Source: Opitutus sp. GAS368
Lineage (GTDB): Bacteria > Verrucomicrobiota > Verrucomicrobiia > Opitutales > Opitutaceae
Reading direction: 5' to 3'
Assembly (NCBI GenBank): GCA_945903545.1
Contig: CAMDOO010000001.1
Coordinates: forward strand, 1-64,000
Length of the DNA stretch: 64,000 nucleotides
This document shows, in pieces, positions 1 to 8,880 of the stretch. The notes beneath the pieces are model-generated. The model had not been told where the DNA came from, made no database searches, and saw nothing but the letters and a program-made list of their open reading frames with translations. Position 1 is the stretch's first letter, and every line of letters begins with the position of its first letter. Made by a program: the position numbers and the translations under genes.

Positions 1-127
1 GAAGGGAATTATGATCCATTCTGCCTGCTCCCCGTGCTCTCCCGTGAAAACCATTCCGATGCCTGGCTTGAAGTAGCAAATCGCCTTTCGGCTGGTGTGA
101 AGACAGCCGGAAGGCAAACGTCCCAGC

Positions 128-898
128 ATGCGTTTGCCCCGCCGCTTGCTCGTTTTGGCCCTGCTTCTGGCGTCTTGCACCGCGCTTCGTGCGCAGGTGT
201 CGGAAACCCCGTTCACCATTGCGCCCGGGCATTTTGAGCTGAGGGTGGATGCCCTGACAGTGGCGTTTGACCGCGAGGATACCCGGCCGAAGCGCTACAC
301 GGCGCTGGGGGTGGCCCACAGCCTGTTCCAGATCGGGCTCACGTCGTCCACCGACCTGCAGGTTGGGGCGCAGTTGTTCGCGCGGCAGACCTATCAGACG
401 GGGATCGGGCGCACCTCCGACTCGGGCTTCGGCGACATGACCTTCCGCGTGAAGTACACGTTCTGGCGCGATGTGGCCGCCGGTGCGGCCGCGGCGGTCA
501 TTCCCTATGTGAAGATCCCGTCGAGTTCGCCGGGCGTCGGCACGGACGGCACGGAGTACGGTTTCATCGTGCCTTGGGCGATGGGCCTGCCGGGCGGTTT
601 CCAGTCCGGCGCGAGCTTCCAGTGGGACGTGCAGCGCAACGATGCGCGCAGCGGCTACGACTCGGTCTGGACCGGCGGCGCCTACGTCCGGCGTGATCTC
701 ACTTCGCGGGTGGACTTCTATGCCGAGTCGACCCTCGCGGTGTCGTCGGCCTCGAAGTCGAGCTTCGCCGGCACGCTCGGCGCCGGCCTGACCGTGCGGG
801 CCTCGCAGGGCATCTCCTGGGAGTACGGCCTGAGCCGCGGCGTGGGCGCACGCGCGACCGACTGGATTGGCAATCTGCGATTCCGCTGGGGATTTTGA
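128..898 (+). CDS. Outer-membrane beta-barrel protein (transporter-like)
   Basis: The 256-residue product starts with a signal peptide (RR then a Leu/Ala core, ending near ALRAQ, residues 1-23). The rest alternates polar and hydrophobic residues as in short beta strands, with frequent Gly and aromatic residues, and ends in RFRWGF. A C-terminal Phe is the usual recognition feature of outer-membrane barrels. It resembles the loosely defined 'transporter' family related to phenol-degradation MetA proteins; substrate unknown. It stands alone: the next gene is on the other strand, with a word-type repeat between them. The ATG at 128 is chosen because the signal peptide begins there. Confidence 0.75.
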   Translation: MRLPRRLLVLALLLASCTALRAQVSETPFTIAPGHFELRVDALTVAFDREDTRPKRYTALGVAHSLFQIGLTSSTDLQVGAQLFARQTYQTGIGRTSDSGFGDMTFRVKYTFWRDVAAGAAAAVIPYVKIPSSSPGVGTDGTEYGFIVPWAMGLPGGFQSGASFQWDVQRNDARSGYDSVWTGGAYVRRDLTSRVDFYAESTLAVSSASKSSFAGTLGAGLTVRASQGISWEYGLSRGVGARATDWIGNLRFRWGF

Positions 899-901
899 AC
901 T

Positions 902-982
902 AATCGTTCTCCTTCTCAAATCCGGGTCGGATCGATCGATCAATCGGGAGAACGAGAACGAGAACGAGTAAGAGAACGATCC
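902..982. repeat. GAGAACGA word repeat
   Basis: After the stop of the barrel gene come a short TCGTTCTCC word, then overlapping GATC palindromes (930-945), then about four copies of the 6-base unit GAGAAC/GAACGA ending GTAAGAGAACGAT. The same composite word, inverted, recurs at 21762-21800 and 49481-49520, and a plus-strand variant lies at 24801-24834. No coding potential was seen. Confidence 0.7.
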
Positions 983-994
983 GGGCAGAACTGG

Positions 995-1657
995 CTATCG
1001 CGTCCGCTCCACCAGAATATTCCCCGCCGCCACGAGGCTGAGGGCGCCGGGGCGGCGGCCGGCGATGTGGAAGGAGACCGTGCCGGCGGTCAGGTCACGG
1101 TGGACGACCTCGATCTTGGCGCCCGGACGCAGGCCGTGGCTCTCGGCGAAGTTCAGGAAGGAGGCGGTCTGCTCCGTGACGCGGACGATGCGGAGCTTTT
1201 TTTTCACCGGGCAGGTGGCGAGGGTGGCGTGGACGGGGGAGGGGAGGAGCCCGCCGCGGCTCGGGATTGGGTCGCCGTGCGGGTCGGCCACAGGGTGACC
1301 CAGCAGGGCGTCGAGCCGGTCGAGCACCTCGTCGGAGATGGCGTGCTCGAGGCGCTCGGCCTCGGCGTGGACGTCCGCCCAGCCCATCTTCAGGACCTCG
1401 ACGAGGAAGGTCTCGATGATCCGGTGGCGGCGGAGCACGCCGAGCGCGATCTTCCGGCCCGCGGCGGTGAGCTTCACGCCGGCGCGCGGCTGGTGGACGA
1501 TCAGGCCGTCGGAGGCCAGTCCCTTGGCCATGGTGGTGGCGGTGCCCGGCACGACGGCGAGCGCCGTGGCGAGGTCGCCCATCGCGACGAGCTCCTCGCC
1601 CCCCGCGGAGAGGTGCAGGATCGCCTTGAGGTAGTTCTCCACGGTGCTGCTGGGCAT
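995..1657 (-). CDS. mntR: DtxR/MntR family metal-dependent repressor
   Basis: This 220-residue protein has the three-part layout of the DtxR family. An N-terminal winged helix starts SSTVENYLKAILHL; a metal-binding dimerisation region has RHRIIETFL and AEAERLEH, then the DtxR-type GHPVADPHGDPIP. A C-terminal FeoA/SH3-like domain covers about residues 150-220. It is divergent from mntH across an 87-base gap that carries a palindrome, so control of manganese uptake is the likely role, by Mn(II) or Fe(II) binding. The frame is open to a TTG at 1678, but the ATG at 1657 gives the usual family N-terminus. The metal preferred cannot be read from sequence alone. Confidence 0.85.
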   Translation of the reverse strand: MPSSTVENYLKAILHLSAGGEELVAMGDLATALAVVPGTATTMAKGLASDGLIVHQPRAGVKLTAAGRKIALGVLRRHRIIETFLVEVLKMGWADVHAEAERLEHAISDEVLDRLDALLGHPVADPHGDPIPSRGGLLPSPVHATLATCPVKKKLRIVRVTEQTASFLNFAESHGLRPGAKIEVVHRDLTAGTVSFHIAGRRPGALSLVAAGNILVERTR

Positions 1658-1700
1658 GGGGCGATCAAGGGCGGGCAAGACTTTGAAGCAAGAAAAGTTT

Positions 1701-1720
1701 TATTTTGACTAATCAAAATA
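1701..1720. promoter_or_regulatory. Palindromic operator candidate between mntR and mntH
   Basis: The arms TATTTTGA and TCAAAATA are perfect 8-base inverted repeats around CTAA. The site is very AT-rich in a GC-rich surrounding and lies between the divergent starts at 1657 and 1745. Size and symmetry fit a DtxR/MntR-type operator that would control both genes; binding is inferred. Confidence 0.75.
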
Positions 1721-1744
1721 GGCGCTTTGGACTTCGGTCGTCTC

Positions 1745-3112
1745 ATGGAAACCGCTTCCCCTGTTCCCTCGCCCCCGCCTGCGCCCGACCCCGGTTGGCG
1801 CCGCGGCGGCGGGATGGTCAGTCTGCCCGAGTCGTACCGCTCCGTGGTGGTGCCGCTCGGGTCCGGCTTCTGGCGCAAGATGCTGGCCTTCTCCGGCCCC
1901 GGTTTCATGGTCGCGGTCGGCTACATGGATCCGGGCAACTGGGCCACCGACTTGGCCGGCGGCGCGCAGTTCGGGTACACGCTGCTCTCGGTCATCCTGA
2001 TCTCCAACCTGATGGCGATCCTGTTGCAGCACCTCTGCGTGAAGCTGGGCATCGCCACCGGGCGCGACCTCGCGCAGGCCTGCCGCGACCACTATCCGAA
2101 ACCGGTGGTCTGGTTCCAGTGGGTCCTGTGCGAACTGGCGATCGCCGCCTGCGATCTCGCCGAAGTCATCGGCTCGGCCATCGCGCTGCAGCTGCTCTTT
2201 GGCATCCCGCTGATCTGGGGCTGCCTCATCACCGTGGCGGACGTGCTGATCGTGCTGCTGCTGCAGAACCGCGGCTTCCGCTACCTCGAGGCCGTCGTGA
2301 TCACCCTGATTCTCACCATCGGCGGATGTTTCGCGGTGGAGCTCTTCCTCGCCAAGCCCGACGTCCCCGGCGTGCTGGCCGGCTTCGTGCCGATCTCGTC
2401 GATCCTGTCTAATCCCGCCATGCTCTATGTCGCGATCGGCATCCTCGGTGCGACCGTCATGCCCCATAATCTCTACCTGCACTCCTCGATCGTGCAGACG
2501 CGGAAATACGAGCAGACCGCCGGCGGTCGGCGCGAGGCGATCAAGTTCGCCACCATCGACTCGACCTTCGCCCTGATGTTCGCGCTCTTCATTAACGGGG
2601 CCATCCTCGTGCTGGCGGCCGCGGCCTTCCATGGCACCCCCAATCAGGACGTAGCCGCGATCCAGGACGCCTACCACCTGCTGGACGGTGTGCTGGGCGT
2701 CACCTTTGCCGGCATCCTCTTCGCCGTGGCGCTGCTGGCGTCGGGCCAGAATGCCACGCTGACCGGCACCCTGGCCGGGCAGATCGTGATGGAGGGCTTC
2801 CTCAACATCCGCCTGCGCCCATGGCTGCGGCGGCTGATCACGCGTGCCATCGCCATCGTGCCCGCCGTCATCGTGATCGGGATCTACGGCGAGGAGAAAT
2901 CCACCCAGTTGCTCGTGGCCAGCCAGGTCTGCCTCAGCATGCAGCTTGGATTCGCCTGCTGGCCGCTGATGCGCTTCACCGGCGAGAAGGCGAAGATGGG
3001 CGAATTCGTCAACCCGTGGTGGATCAAGCTGCTCGGCTGGACCATCACCCTTGTCATCATCACCCTCAACGTGAAGCTGCTGCTCGACATCGCCGGTCTC
3101 ACCGGCGGCTGA
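1745..3112 (+). CDS. mntH: Nramp-family Mn(II)/H+ symporter
   Basis: This 455-residue polytopic inner-membrane protein carries the two Nramp signatures: DPGNWATD in the first helix (about residues 54-61) and [10 protein letters not shown] in the sixth. Those unwound-helix residues bind the divalent metal in characterised Nramp proteins. About eleven hydrophobic segments are visible. The ATG at 1745 is used; a TTG 18 bases upstream would add six residues close to the operator. It is followed closely by a small membrane protein and a universal stress protein on the same strand, probably one transcript. Expected to be repressed by the adjacent MntR at high metal. Confidence 0.9.
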   Translation: METASPVPSPPPAPDPGWRRGGGMVSLPESYRSVVVPLGSGFWRKMLAFSGPGFMVAVGYMDPGNWATDLAGGAQFGYTLLSVILISNLMAILLQHLCVKLGIATGRDLAQACRDHYPKPVVWFQWVLCELAIAACDLAEVIGSAIALQLLFGIPLIWGCLITVADVLIVLLLQNRGFRYLEAVVITLILTIGGCFAVELFLAKPDVPGVLAGFVPISSILSNPAMLYVAIGILGATVMPHNLYLHSSIVQTRKYEQTAGGRREAIKFATIDSTFALMFALFINGAILVLAAAAFHGTPNQDVAAIQDAYHLLDGVLGVTFAGILFAVALLASGQNATLTGTLAGQIVMEGFLNIRLRPWLRRLITRAIAIVPAVIVIGIYGEEKSTQLLVASQVCLSMQLGFACWPLMRFTGEKAKMGEFVNPWWIKLLGWTITLVIITLNVKLLLDIAGLTGG

Positions 3113-3132
3113 GCGTGAACCCCGGTCGATCC

Positions 3133-3393
3133 ATGCATTCCTTCACCACCGCCGTCCGCCGCGAATTCCGCGTCGCCCTCTCGCGGCGCGCCCAGCCCGT
3201 TTGGTTCCGCACCGTCAAGTGGGTCGCCATCCTCGCCGCCGTGGCGCTCTGGCACGACCGTCCGGGCTTCTGGCCGGCGCTCGCGGTCCTGACCGCAGCC
3301 GCGCTGGTGATGCACGGCTTCTACCGTTGGAAAACCAGGAACTGGACGCGCGCCTGGGGCGGCTGGAGCGACCTGGCCGCCGGTCGCGACTGA
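3133..3393 (+). CDS. Small two-helix membrane protein
   Basis: An 86-residue protein starting MHSFTTAVRREF with a basic N-terminus, two predicted membrane segments (about residues 27-42 and 46-65) and a basic, Trp-rich tail ending GRD. It begins 20 bases after the mntH stop and precedes the stress protein by 25 bases, so co-transcription with mntH is likely. I do not recognise the family. A modulator of MntH or a stress-linked membrane peptide is possible but only inferred from position. Confidence 0.65.
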   Translation: MHSFTTAVRREFRVALSRRAQPVWFRTVKWVAILAAVALWHDRPGFWPALAVLTAAALVMHGFYRWKTRNWTRAWGGWSDLAAGRD

Positions 3394-3418
3394 TCCCGCC
3401 TGTCCCTTCACCCCCGTC

Positions 3419-3859
3419 ATGTACAAAAAGATCCTGGTCGCCCTCGAGAACACCCGCGCCGACGAGACGCTGCAGCCGCACATCGCCCTGCTGGCCCGCA
3501 CGGTCGGGGCCGAGCTGCTCCTGCTGCATGTGGCCGACGGCTGGGCGGCCCGCAATTTCGAGCAACTCAAGCTCACCGAGTCCGCGGAGATGAAGGCCGA
3601 CCAGGCCTATCTCGACCAAGTGGCCGAGACGCTCCGGGCCACCGGGCTGAAGGTCACCACGCACCTCGCCCTCGGCAATCCCCCCACCGAGATCCTCCGC
3701 ACCGCCGAGCGCGAGGACTGCGACCTCATCGCCATGACCTCCCACGGGCACAAGCTGCTCGCCGACCTTTTCCTCGGCAGCACGATTGACCGTGTGCGGC
3801 ACAACACCCGTGTCCCGATTCTCGTGCTCCGCGCCGGCAATCCCGGGCTGGGACGTTAG
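3419..3859 (+). CDS. Universal stress protein (UspA family)
   Basis: A single-domain 146-residue Usp protein. It starts MYKKILVALENT, which forms the first strand with the conserved Asp replaced by Glu. It has the family end pattern with SHGHKLLADLFLGSTIDRV followed by a strand VPILVLR. The G-2x-G-9x-G(S/T) ATP-binding pattern is only partly kept (SHGHK in place of GxxG), so nucleotide binding is uncertain. It is the last gene of the probable mntH transcript, which suggests a role in metal or oxidative stress. Confidence 0.85.
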   Translation: MYKKILVALENTRADETLQPHIALLARTVGAELLLLHVADGWAARNFEQLKLTESAEMKADQAYLDQVAETLRATGLKVTTHLALGNPPTEILRTAEREDCDLIAMTSHGHKLLADLFLGSTIDRVRHNTRVPILVLRAGNPGLGR

Positions 3860-3897
3860 CCGCGAGTCGTGAGTCCCCTGCTAAGGACCGGTCTGCG

Positions 3898-3988
3898 GTA
3901 GGAGCGGCTTTAAGCCGCGATGGATTGATTGCGCAGGGCAGGGGACCTCACCCGGTGAAGTTCATTCGCGGCGTAAAGCCGCTCCTTC
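3898..3988. repeat. GTAGG-type long inverted repeat
   Basis: The left arm starts GTAGGAGCGGCTTTAAGCCG (3898) and is itself a hairpin. The right arm (3965-3988) is its near-perfect reverse complement ending in CTCCTTC, with about 45 bases between. It is one copy of the hairpin family described in the findings. The remaining stretch to 4234 holds no gene and no promoter I can support. Confidence 0.75.
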
Positions 3989-4234
3989 AGATTTAAAACG
4001 CACCCGGCCGCCGGGCAGGTCCGGCCGACCGTAACGTTTCCGCCACATTCGACCTATTCCCCGGACCGGCTGGATTTTTTCCGGGAAAACTCGGGCCAAT
4101 CAGGTTGACGCCTGCAGGGGTCCGCCCGGAGATTGGGCCGGATGGCGGGAGCCGGCCGGCGTTTTTATCCAGAAACGTTTTCCCCCTTCAGCCGTCATTA
4201 AATCGTCCTTCCCCTAGAACGAGAACGCCCCGCT

Positions 4235-6808
4235 ATGCGACTGCCTGAACTCCCGCCCCGGATCCTGCGCCCAGCAGTCTTTGCGTGCCTGTTGCTCGGA
4301 GCCATGGCGGGTTTGCGGGCCGCCGCCGCGGATGACGTGCAGAAGTCCCTGCTCGGCGGCGATTATGCTGATGCGATCCGGACGGCGGAATCGGCCATGG
4401 CCGCGGGGGCGGCCGATGAGGACCTTGCCGTGCTTTATGTCCGCAGCCTGCTCACGGTCGGGCGTTACGAGGACGCCGACCTCGCCGCCGCCCGGGCCGT
4501 CGCCGCGCGCGGCCAGAGCATCCGGGTCCGGTGGATTGCCCGCGAGGCCGCCCTGGCCAACGGCCGGACCGAGGCCGCCGAGAATCACTCGACCCAGATC
4601 GGGTCACTCGTGCGCAACCAGTTTTCCAATTACCGCGACCCGAAGAGCCTCCTGGTCTTCTCGGAATACGCCCTCGCGGCCGGCAGCGACCCCAAGGACG
4701 TCCTCGACCGGGTCCTCATGCCCGTGCAGCGGGCCGATCCGAAGATGCGCGAAGTCTATCTCGCCCGGGGCAACCTCGCCCTGGAGAAGCACGACTTCGA
4801 CCTGGCCGGGAAGGCCTTCGACGAGGGCCTCAAGCAGGTGCCGGACGACGCCGACCTGAACTACGGCAAGGCCCGCGCCTTCGCGAGCGGCGACCGCAAG
4901 GTGATGCTCGCCGCCCTCCAGGCCGCCCTGAAGGCCAACCCGAGGCATGTGCCCAGCCTGCTGCTTGCCGCCGAGCACGCGATCTCGGCCGAGGACTACG
5001 ACGGGGCGCTCAAGCAGATCGCCGCCATCAAGGCGGTGAATCCCTGGCAGCCCGAGGCCTGGGCCTACGCCGCCGTCATCGCCCATCTCCAGAACCAGCC
5101 CGACGTCGAGAAAAGCGCGCGCGAGAGCGCCCTCAAGTACCGCCCGGCGAATCCCAAGGTCGACTGGCTCATCGGCAAGATGCTGGCCGAGAAATACCGT
5201 TTCAAGGAAGGCGCCGATTACCTGCGCAAGGCCCTGATTTCCGAGCCCAACTATCCCGCGGCCAAGGCCGAGCTCGGCAGCACGCTGCTCCGGCTCGGGC
5301 AGGAGGACGAGGGCTGGAGGATCATCACCGAGGTCGCCGTGGCCGATCCGTTCGACGTCGAGGCGTTCAACCTCACCACGCTGCGCGACACCTTGAACAA
5401 GTACGCGGTCCTCAAGGACGAGAACTTCGTCCTGCGCATGACCAAGTCGGATGCCGCGATCTACGGCCCGAGCGCCCTCGCGATGCTGAACGAGGCGCGC
5501 ACGCTGCTGGTGGCGAAGTACGGCGTCGAGCTGGAGAGGCCGACCTACGTCGATGTCTTCGGCGACCAGAAAGATTTTGCGGTGCGCACCTTCGGTGTGC
5601 CCGATGTCGCGGGCTTCCTCGGCGTCTGCTTCGGCCGCGTCGTCACCGCCAACGGCCCCGCGGCCACCGTCGCCACCCCGGCCAACTGGCGCGCCGTGCT
5701 CTGGCACGAGTTCACCCACGTCATCACCCTGCAGCTGACGAAGAACAAGATGCCCCGCTGGCTGAGCGAAGGTATTTCGGTCTTTGAGGAACTGCAGCAC
5801 GATCCCTCGTGGGGCATGCGGATGACGCCCCAGTACCGCAGCATGATCCTGAAGGGCGAGCTGACGCCGGTCGGCAGCCTGAGCGCCGCGTTCCTCGCCC
5901 CGAAGAACGGCGAGTACCTGCAGTTCGCCTATTTTGAATCCTACCTCGTGGTGGACTTCATCGTCGCCAAGTACGGCCAGGATGCGCTCAAGGGCATCCT
6001 GCGCGATCTCGGCACGGGCCTGGAGATCAACCGCGCGATCGCCGCGCACACGAAGGCGATCGGCCCGCTCGAGAAAGAGTTCGAGGCCTACGCGAAGGAC
6101 AAGGCCGAGAAGCTCGCCCCCGGGCTGACCTGGCAGGAGCCGCCGCCGGAGGTGCTCGCCCGCGGCGCGGACCAGCAGCTTGCCGACTGGGTGTCGCGCA
6201 ACCCCGATAATTACTACGGCATGCTGGAGCAGGCGCGCCGCCTCGTGGGGCGCAAGAACTGGGCGGCGGCGAAGCCGATCCTCGAGCGCCTCGTGCAGCT
6301 TTATCCCGCCCAGGCCGGCTCCGGCAGCGCCTATCCGCTGCTGGCCGCGACCCTTCGCGGCTTGGATGAACCCGACGCCGAGCGGGCGCTGGTCGTGAAG
6401 TACGGCGATCTCGACGACACCGCGACCGAGGCCTATGGGCGGGGCATGGAGCTGGCCACCGAGGCCAAGGACTGGCCGACGGTCAAGCACCTCGCCCAGC
6501 GCTACCTCGCGGTGAATCCCCTCGTGGCGCCGCCGCACCGCTTCCTGGCCAAAGCCGCGCTCGAGACCGGTGACAACACCGCCGGCATCGCCGCCAACCG
6601 TGTCCTCCTGCAGCTCGACCCGCCCAACCCGGCGGACGTCCACTACCAGCTCGCCACCTTCCTGCAGCGCACCGGCAGCCCCGAGGCGCGTCGCCAAGTC
6701 CTGCAGGCCCTCGAGGAGGCACCCCGCTACCGCGAAGCCCTGCAGCTCCTCGACGAGATCAATCGCGCCACCGCCAACCCGCGCCCTGCGCCGGCGGCCA
6801 CTCCATGA
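4235..6808 (+). CDS. Secreted TPR protein with gluzincin peptidase domain
   Basis: 857 residues. A signal peptide (1-31, ending GLRAAAA) is followed by TPR-like helical repeats (about 35-385). A metallopeptidase domain has HEFTH at residues 491-495 and a downstream Glu in WLSEG (512). HExxH plus Glu 17 residues later is the gluzincin zinc site, as in the peptidase MA-like families. A second TPR-rich region runs from about 620 to the end, finishing in a Pro/Ala tail. It heads a nine-gene plus-strand cluster, and its stop overlaps the next ATG by four bases. A periplasmic scaffold/protease working with the downstream VWA proteins is inferred. Confidence 0.8.
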   Translation: MRLPELPPRILRPAVFACLLLGAMAGLRAAAADDVQKSLLGGDYADAIRTAESAMAAGAADEDLAVLYVRSLLTVGRYEDADLAAARAVAARGQSIRVRWIAREAALANGRTEAAENHSTQIGSLVRNQFSNYRDPKSLLVFSEYALAAGSDPKDVLDRVLMPVQRADPKMREVYLARGNLALEKHDFDLAGKAFDEGLKQVPDDADLNYGKARAFASGDRKVMLAALQAALKANPRHVPSLLLAAEHAISAEDYDGALKQIAAIKAVNPWQPEAWAYAAVIAHLQNQPDVEKSARESALKYRPANPKVDWLIGKMLAEKYRFKEGADYLRKALISEPNYPAAKAELGSTLLRLGQEDEGWRIITEVAVADPFDVEAFNLTTLRDTLNKYAVLKDENFVLRMTKSDAAIYGPSALAMLNEARTLLVAKYGVELERPTYVDVFGDQKDFAVRTFGVPDVAGFLGVCFGRVVTANGPAATVATPANWRAVLWHEFTHVITLQLTKNKMPRWLSEGISVFEELQHDPSWGMRMTPQYRSMILKGELTPVGSLSAAFLAPKNGEYLQFAYFESYLVVDFIVAKYGQDALKGILRDLGTGLEINRAIAAHTKAIGPLEKEFEAYAKDKAEKLAPGLTWQEPPPEVLARGADQQLADWVSRNPDNYYGMLEQARRLVGRKNWAAAKPILERLVQLYPAQAGSGSAYPLLAATLRGLDEPDAERALVVKYGDLDDTATEAYGRGMELATEAKDWPTVKHLAQRYLAVNPLVAPPHRFLAKAALETGDNTAGIAANRVLLQLDPPNPADVHYQLATFLQRTGSPEARRQVLQALEEAPRYREALQLLDEINRATANPRPAPAATP

Positions 6809-7677
6809 CCTGGCCCGTCCGCATTGGGATTGTCTTCGTCGTCGTCCTGGCGGCCCTCGCGCCGCTGTTTGCGCAGGGGATGTACCGCTTCGGTGGGCGT
6901 GAAAACACCCGGATCTCTTGGGAGGTCCGCACGGCCCGGGAGATCGGAAATCACAGCACCGATACCCCGGAATGGACCAACCCGGTCGGCTTTGAGCGCG
7001 ATGTTTTCACCTTCGCCCGCGTCCGCTATGAGGCCGCCCTCGGCGGGCGGGGCCGGGGAGGCGGCGGTGGCTGGAGCACTGACGCGCCTGACAGTGACCT
7101 GAACCTGTCCTGGCGCCTCCAGCAGATCACCGCACTGCGCACCGACCCGAACGGTCGCGTTCTCCGGGTGACCGACCCGGATCTCGCTGATTTCCCTTTT
7201 ATCTACATCGTCGAGCCGGGCCGCCTCCATTTCAATCCAGATGAAGTAGTCGCCCTGCGTGCCTACCTCAACAACGGCGGATTCCTCATGCTGGACGACT
7301 TCTGGGGCGACGCTGCCTGGGAGAATGTAGCCCGGGTCTTCAAGCAGGTGTTTCCGGACCGGGGTTTCACCGAGCTGACCCTCGACCATCCGCTTTACCG
7401 CTCGGTTTTCACCATCACCGAGAAAGGCCAGGTGCCGGCCATCGGCACAGCGATGCGGGGCTACACGGCCGAAAATCACGACGGCGACACCCGCACGGTC
7501 CACCACCGCACCATCGTCGACGACAAGGGCCGCATCCTGGTCTTCGCCGCGCACAACACCGACAACGGCGACGGCTGGGAGCGCGAGGGCCAGGAGCCCT
7601 ACTACTTCGAGAACTTTTCCCTGAAATACGCCTATCCTCTCGGCATCAACCTGATCGTCTACCAAATGACCCACTGA
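6805..7677 (+). CDS. DUF4159 domain protein
   Basis: 290 residues with one N-terminal hydrophobic segment (3-23). Then comes a DUF4159-type domain with LRVTDPDLADFPFIYIVEPG, LNNGGFLMLDDFWGD and a final KYAYPLGINLIVYQ. The fold of this family is related to amidotransferase-like domains, but no catalytic Cys is seen, so a binding or structural role is more likely. It overlaps the upstream peptidase gene through ATGA and lies 4 bases before the MoxR ATPase gene. DUF4159 proteins next to MoxR/DUF58/BatA genes are a recurrent arrangement in Planctomycetota and Verrucomicrobiota (family knowledge). Confidence 0.85.
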   Translation: MTWPVRIGIVFVVVLAALAPLFAQGMYRFGGRENTRISWEVRTAREIGNHSTDTPEWTNPVGFERDVFTFARVRYEAALGGRGRGGGGGWSTDAPDSDLNLSWRLQQITALRTDPNGRVLRVTDPDLADFPFIYIVEPGRLHFNPDEVVALRAYLNNGGFLMLDDFWGDAAWENVARVFKQVFPDRGFTELTLDHPLYRSVFTITEKGQVPAIGTAMRGYTAENHDGDTRTVHHRTIVDDKGRILVFAAHNTDNGDGWEREGQEPYYFENFSLKYAYPLGINLIVYQMTH

Positions 7678-7681
7678 CCTT

Positions 7682-8731
7682 ATGAGCATCCCCGCTTCCG
7701 CCACCCCCAGCACCTCCCCCGCGCCCGCCGACACGTTCGCCGCCGACCGCGAAACCGTGCAGCAACTGCTCGCTGGCCGCGCCAAGATCGAGGCCCAGCT
7801 GGGCAAGGTGATCATCGGCCAGAAGGAAGTGATCGAGCAGATCCTCATCGCCCTCGTTTCCGGCGGCCACTGCCTGATCACCGGCGCGCCCGGCCTCGCG
7901 AAGACCCTCCTCGTGAAGTCCATCGCCCAGGTCTTCCACCTCGAGTTCCGGCGCATCCAGTTCACGCCCGACCTCATGCCGGCCGACATCACCGGCACCG
8001 AGATCCTGCAGGACAACGACGGCAAGCGCACCATGACCTTCGTGCAGGGCCCGATCTTCGCCAACATGGTCCTGGCCGACGAAATCAACCGCACGCCCCC
8101 GAAGACCCAGGCCGCGCTGCTCGAGGCGATGCAGGAGCACCAGGTCACCGCGCTCGGCGTCCGCCACGTCCTGCCCGAGCCGTTCTTCGTGCTCGCGACC
8201 CAGAACCCGATCGAGATGGAGGGCACCTACTCCCTGCCCGAGGCGCAGCTCGACCGTTTCATGTTCAACGTCGTGATCGACTACCTTCCCGAGGACGACG
8301 AGGTGGCGGTCATCATCCGCACCACCGGCGGCAAGGGCCAGCCGATCGAGCCCCTCTTCACCGGCGCGGATGTGCTCCGCTTTCACGAGGTCGTGCGCGC
8401 GGTGCCCGTGGCCGAGGAGCTCGTGCGCTACGCCGTCCGCGTGGCTGCCGCCTCCCGCCCGCACCAGACCGGCACGGCCGACTTCATCAACGAGTGGGTC
8501 AGCTGGGGCGCCGGTACCCGCGCGGCCCAGAACCTCATCCTCGGCGCCAAGGCCCGCGCCCTCCTCTCGGGCCGCGCCCATGTCTCGCTCGATGACATCC
8601 AGGCGCTCGCGCAGCCCGTGCTGCGTCACCGCATCCTCCTGAATTACCGCGCCGAGGCCGAGGGCATCCGCGTCGGCGAGGTCATCCGCCGCCTGCTCGC
8701 CGCCGCCAACCCGCCGGTCGCCGCCAAGTAA
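7682..8731 (+). CDS. MoxR-family AAA+ ATPase
   Basis: 349 residues. Walker A is GAPGLAKT (68-75), Walker B is MVLADEINRTPPK, and the sensor region has ATQNPIEMEGTY, all typical of MoxR. The C-terminal lid contains LLSGRAHVSLDDI. MoxR ATPases act as chaperones that help insert cofactors or metal into VWA-domain partners. That fits its place before DUF58, BatA-like and other VWA proteins. The N-terminal 20 residues are Ser/Pro/Ala-rich and unlikely to be structured. The next gene follows after a 149-base gap holding a long inverted repeat. Confidence 0.93.
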   Translation: MSIPASATPSTSPAPADTFAADRETVQQLLAGRAKIEAQLGKVIIGQKEVIEQILIALVSGGHCLITGAPGLAKTLLVKSIAQVFHLEFRRIQFTPDLMPADITGTEILQDNDGKRTMTFVQGPIFANMVLADEINRTPPKTQAALLEAMQEHQVTALGVRHVLPEPFFVLATQNPIEMEGTYSLPEAQLDRFMFNVVIDYLPEDDEVAVIIRTTGGKGQPIEPLFTGADVLRFHEVVRAVPVAEELVRYAVRVAAASRPHQTGTADFINEWVSWGAGTRAAQNLILGAKARALLSGRAHVSLDDIQALAQPVLRHRILLNYRAEAEGIRVGEVIRRLLAAANPPVAAK

Positions 8732-8764
8732 GCATACCGAAGAATGAGTCCGTCCTCTGAATTT

Positions 8765-8842
8765 GTAGGAGCCTGCTTGCAGGCGATGCTTGGCCGTCGC
8801 CCCGGTCGGCCGTCCCGGAATCGCCTGCAAGCAGGCTCCTAC
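8765..8842. repeat. Long perfect inverted repeat (GTAGG family)
   Basis: Arms 8765-8786 and 8821-8842 are exact reverse complements over 22 bases, starting GTAGGAGCCTGC and ending CTCCTAC, with 34 bases between. Each arm also contains its own small palindrome (GCCTGCTTGCAGGC). It sits inside the operon, between the MoxR and DUF58 genes, so it would be transcribed and could fold as one large stem-loop, perhaps setting mRNA stability. Confidence 0.85.
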
Positions 8843-8880
8843 AGCCGGAGTTCGGATCAGCTGGAGAACCCGCCCACCCC

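Noticed and set aside
4604-6697. 697-codon open frame opposite the TPR/peptidase gene
   Set aside because: It is the mirror of a GC-rich gene; composition is Arg/Gly/Leu-rich, without motifs, and the opposite strand has signal peptide, TPRs and HExxH.
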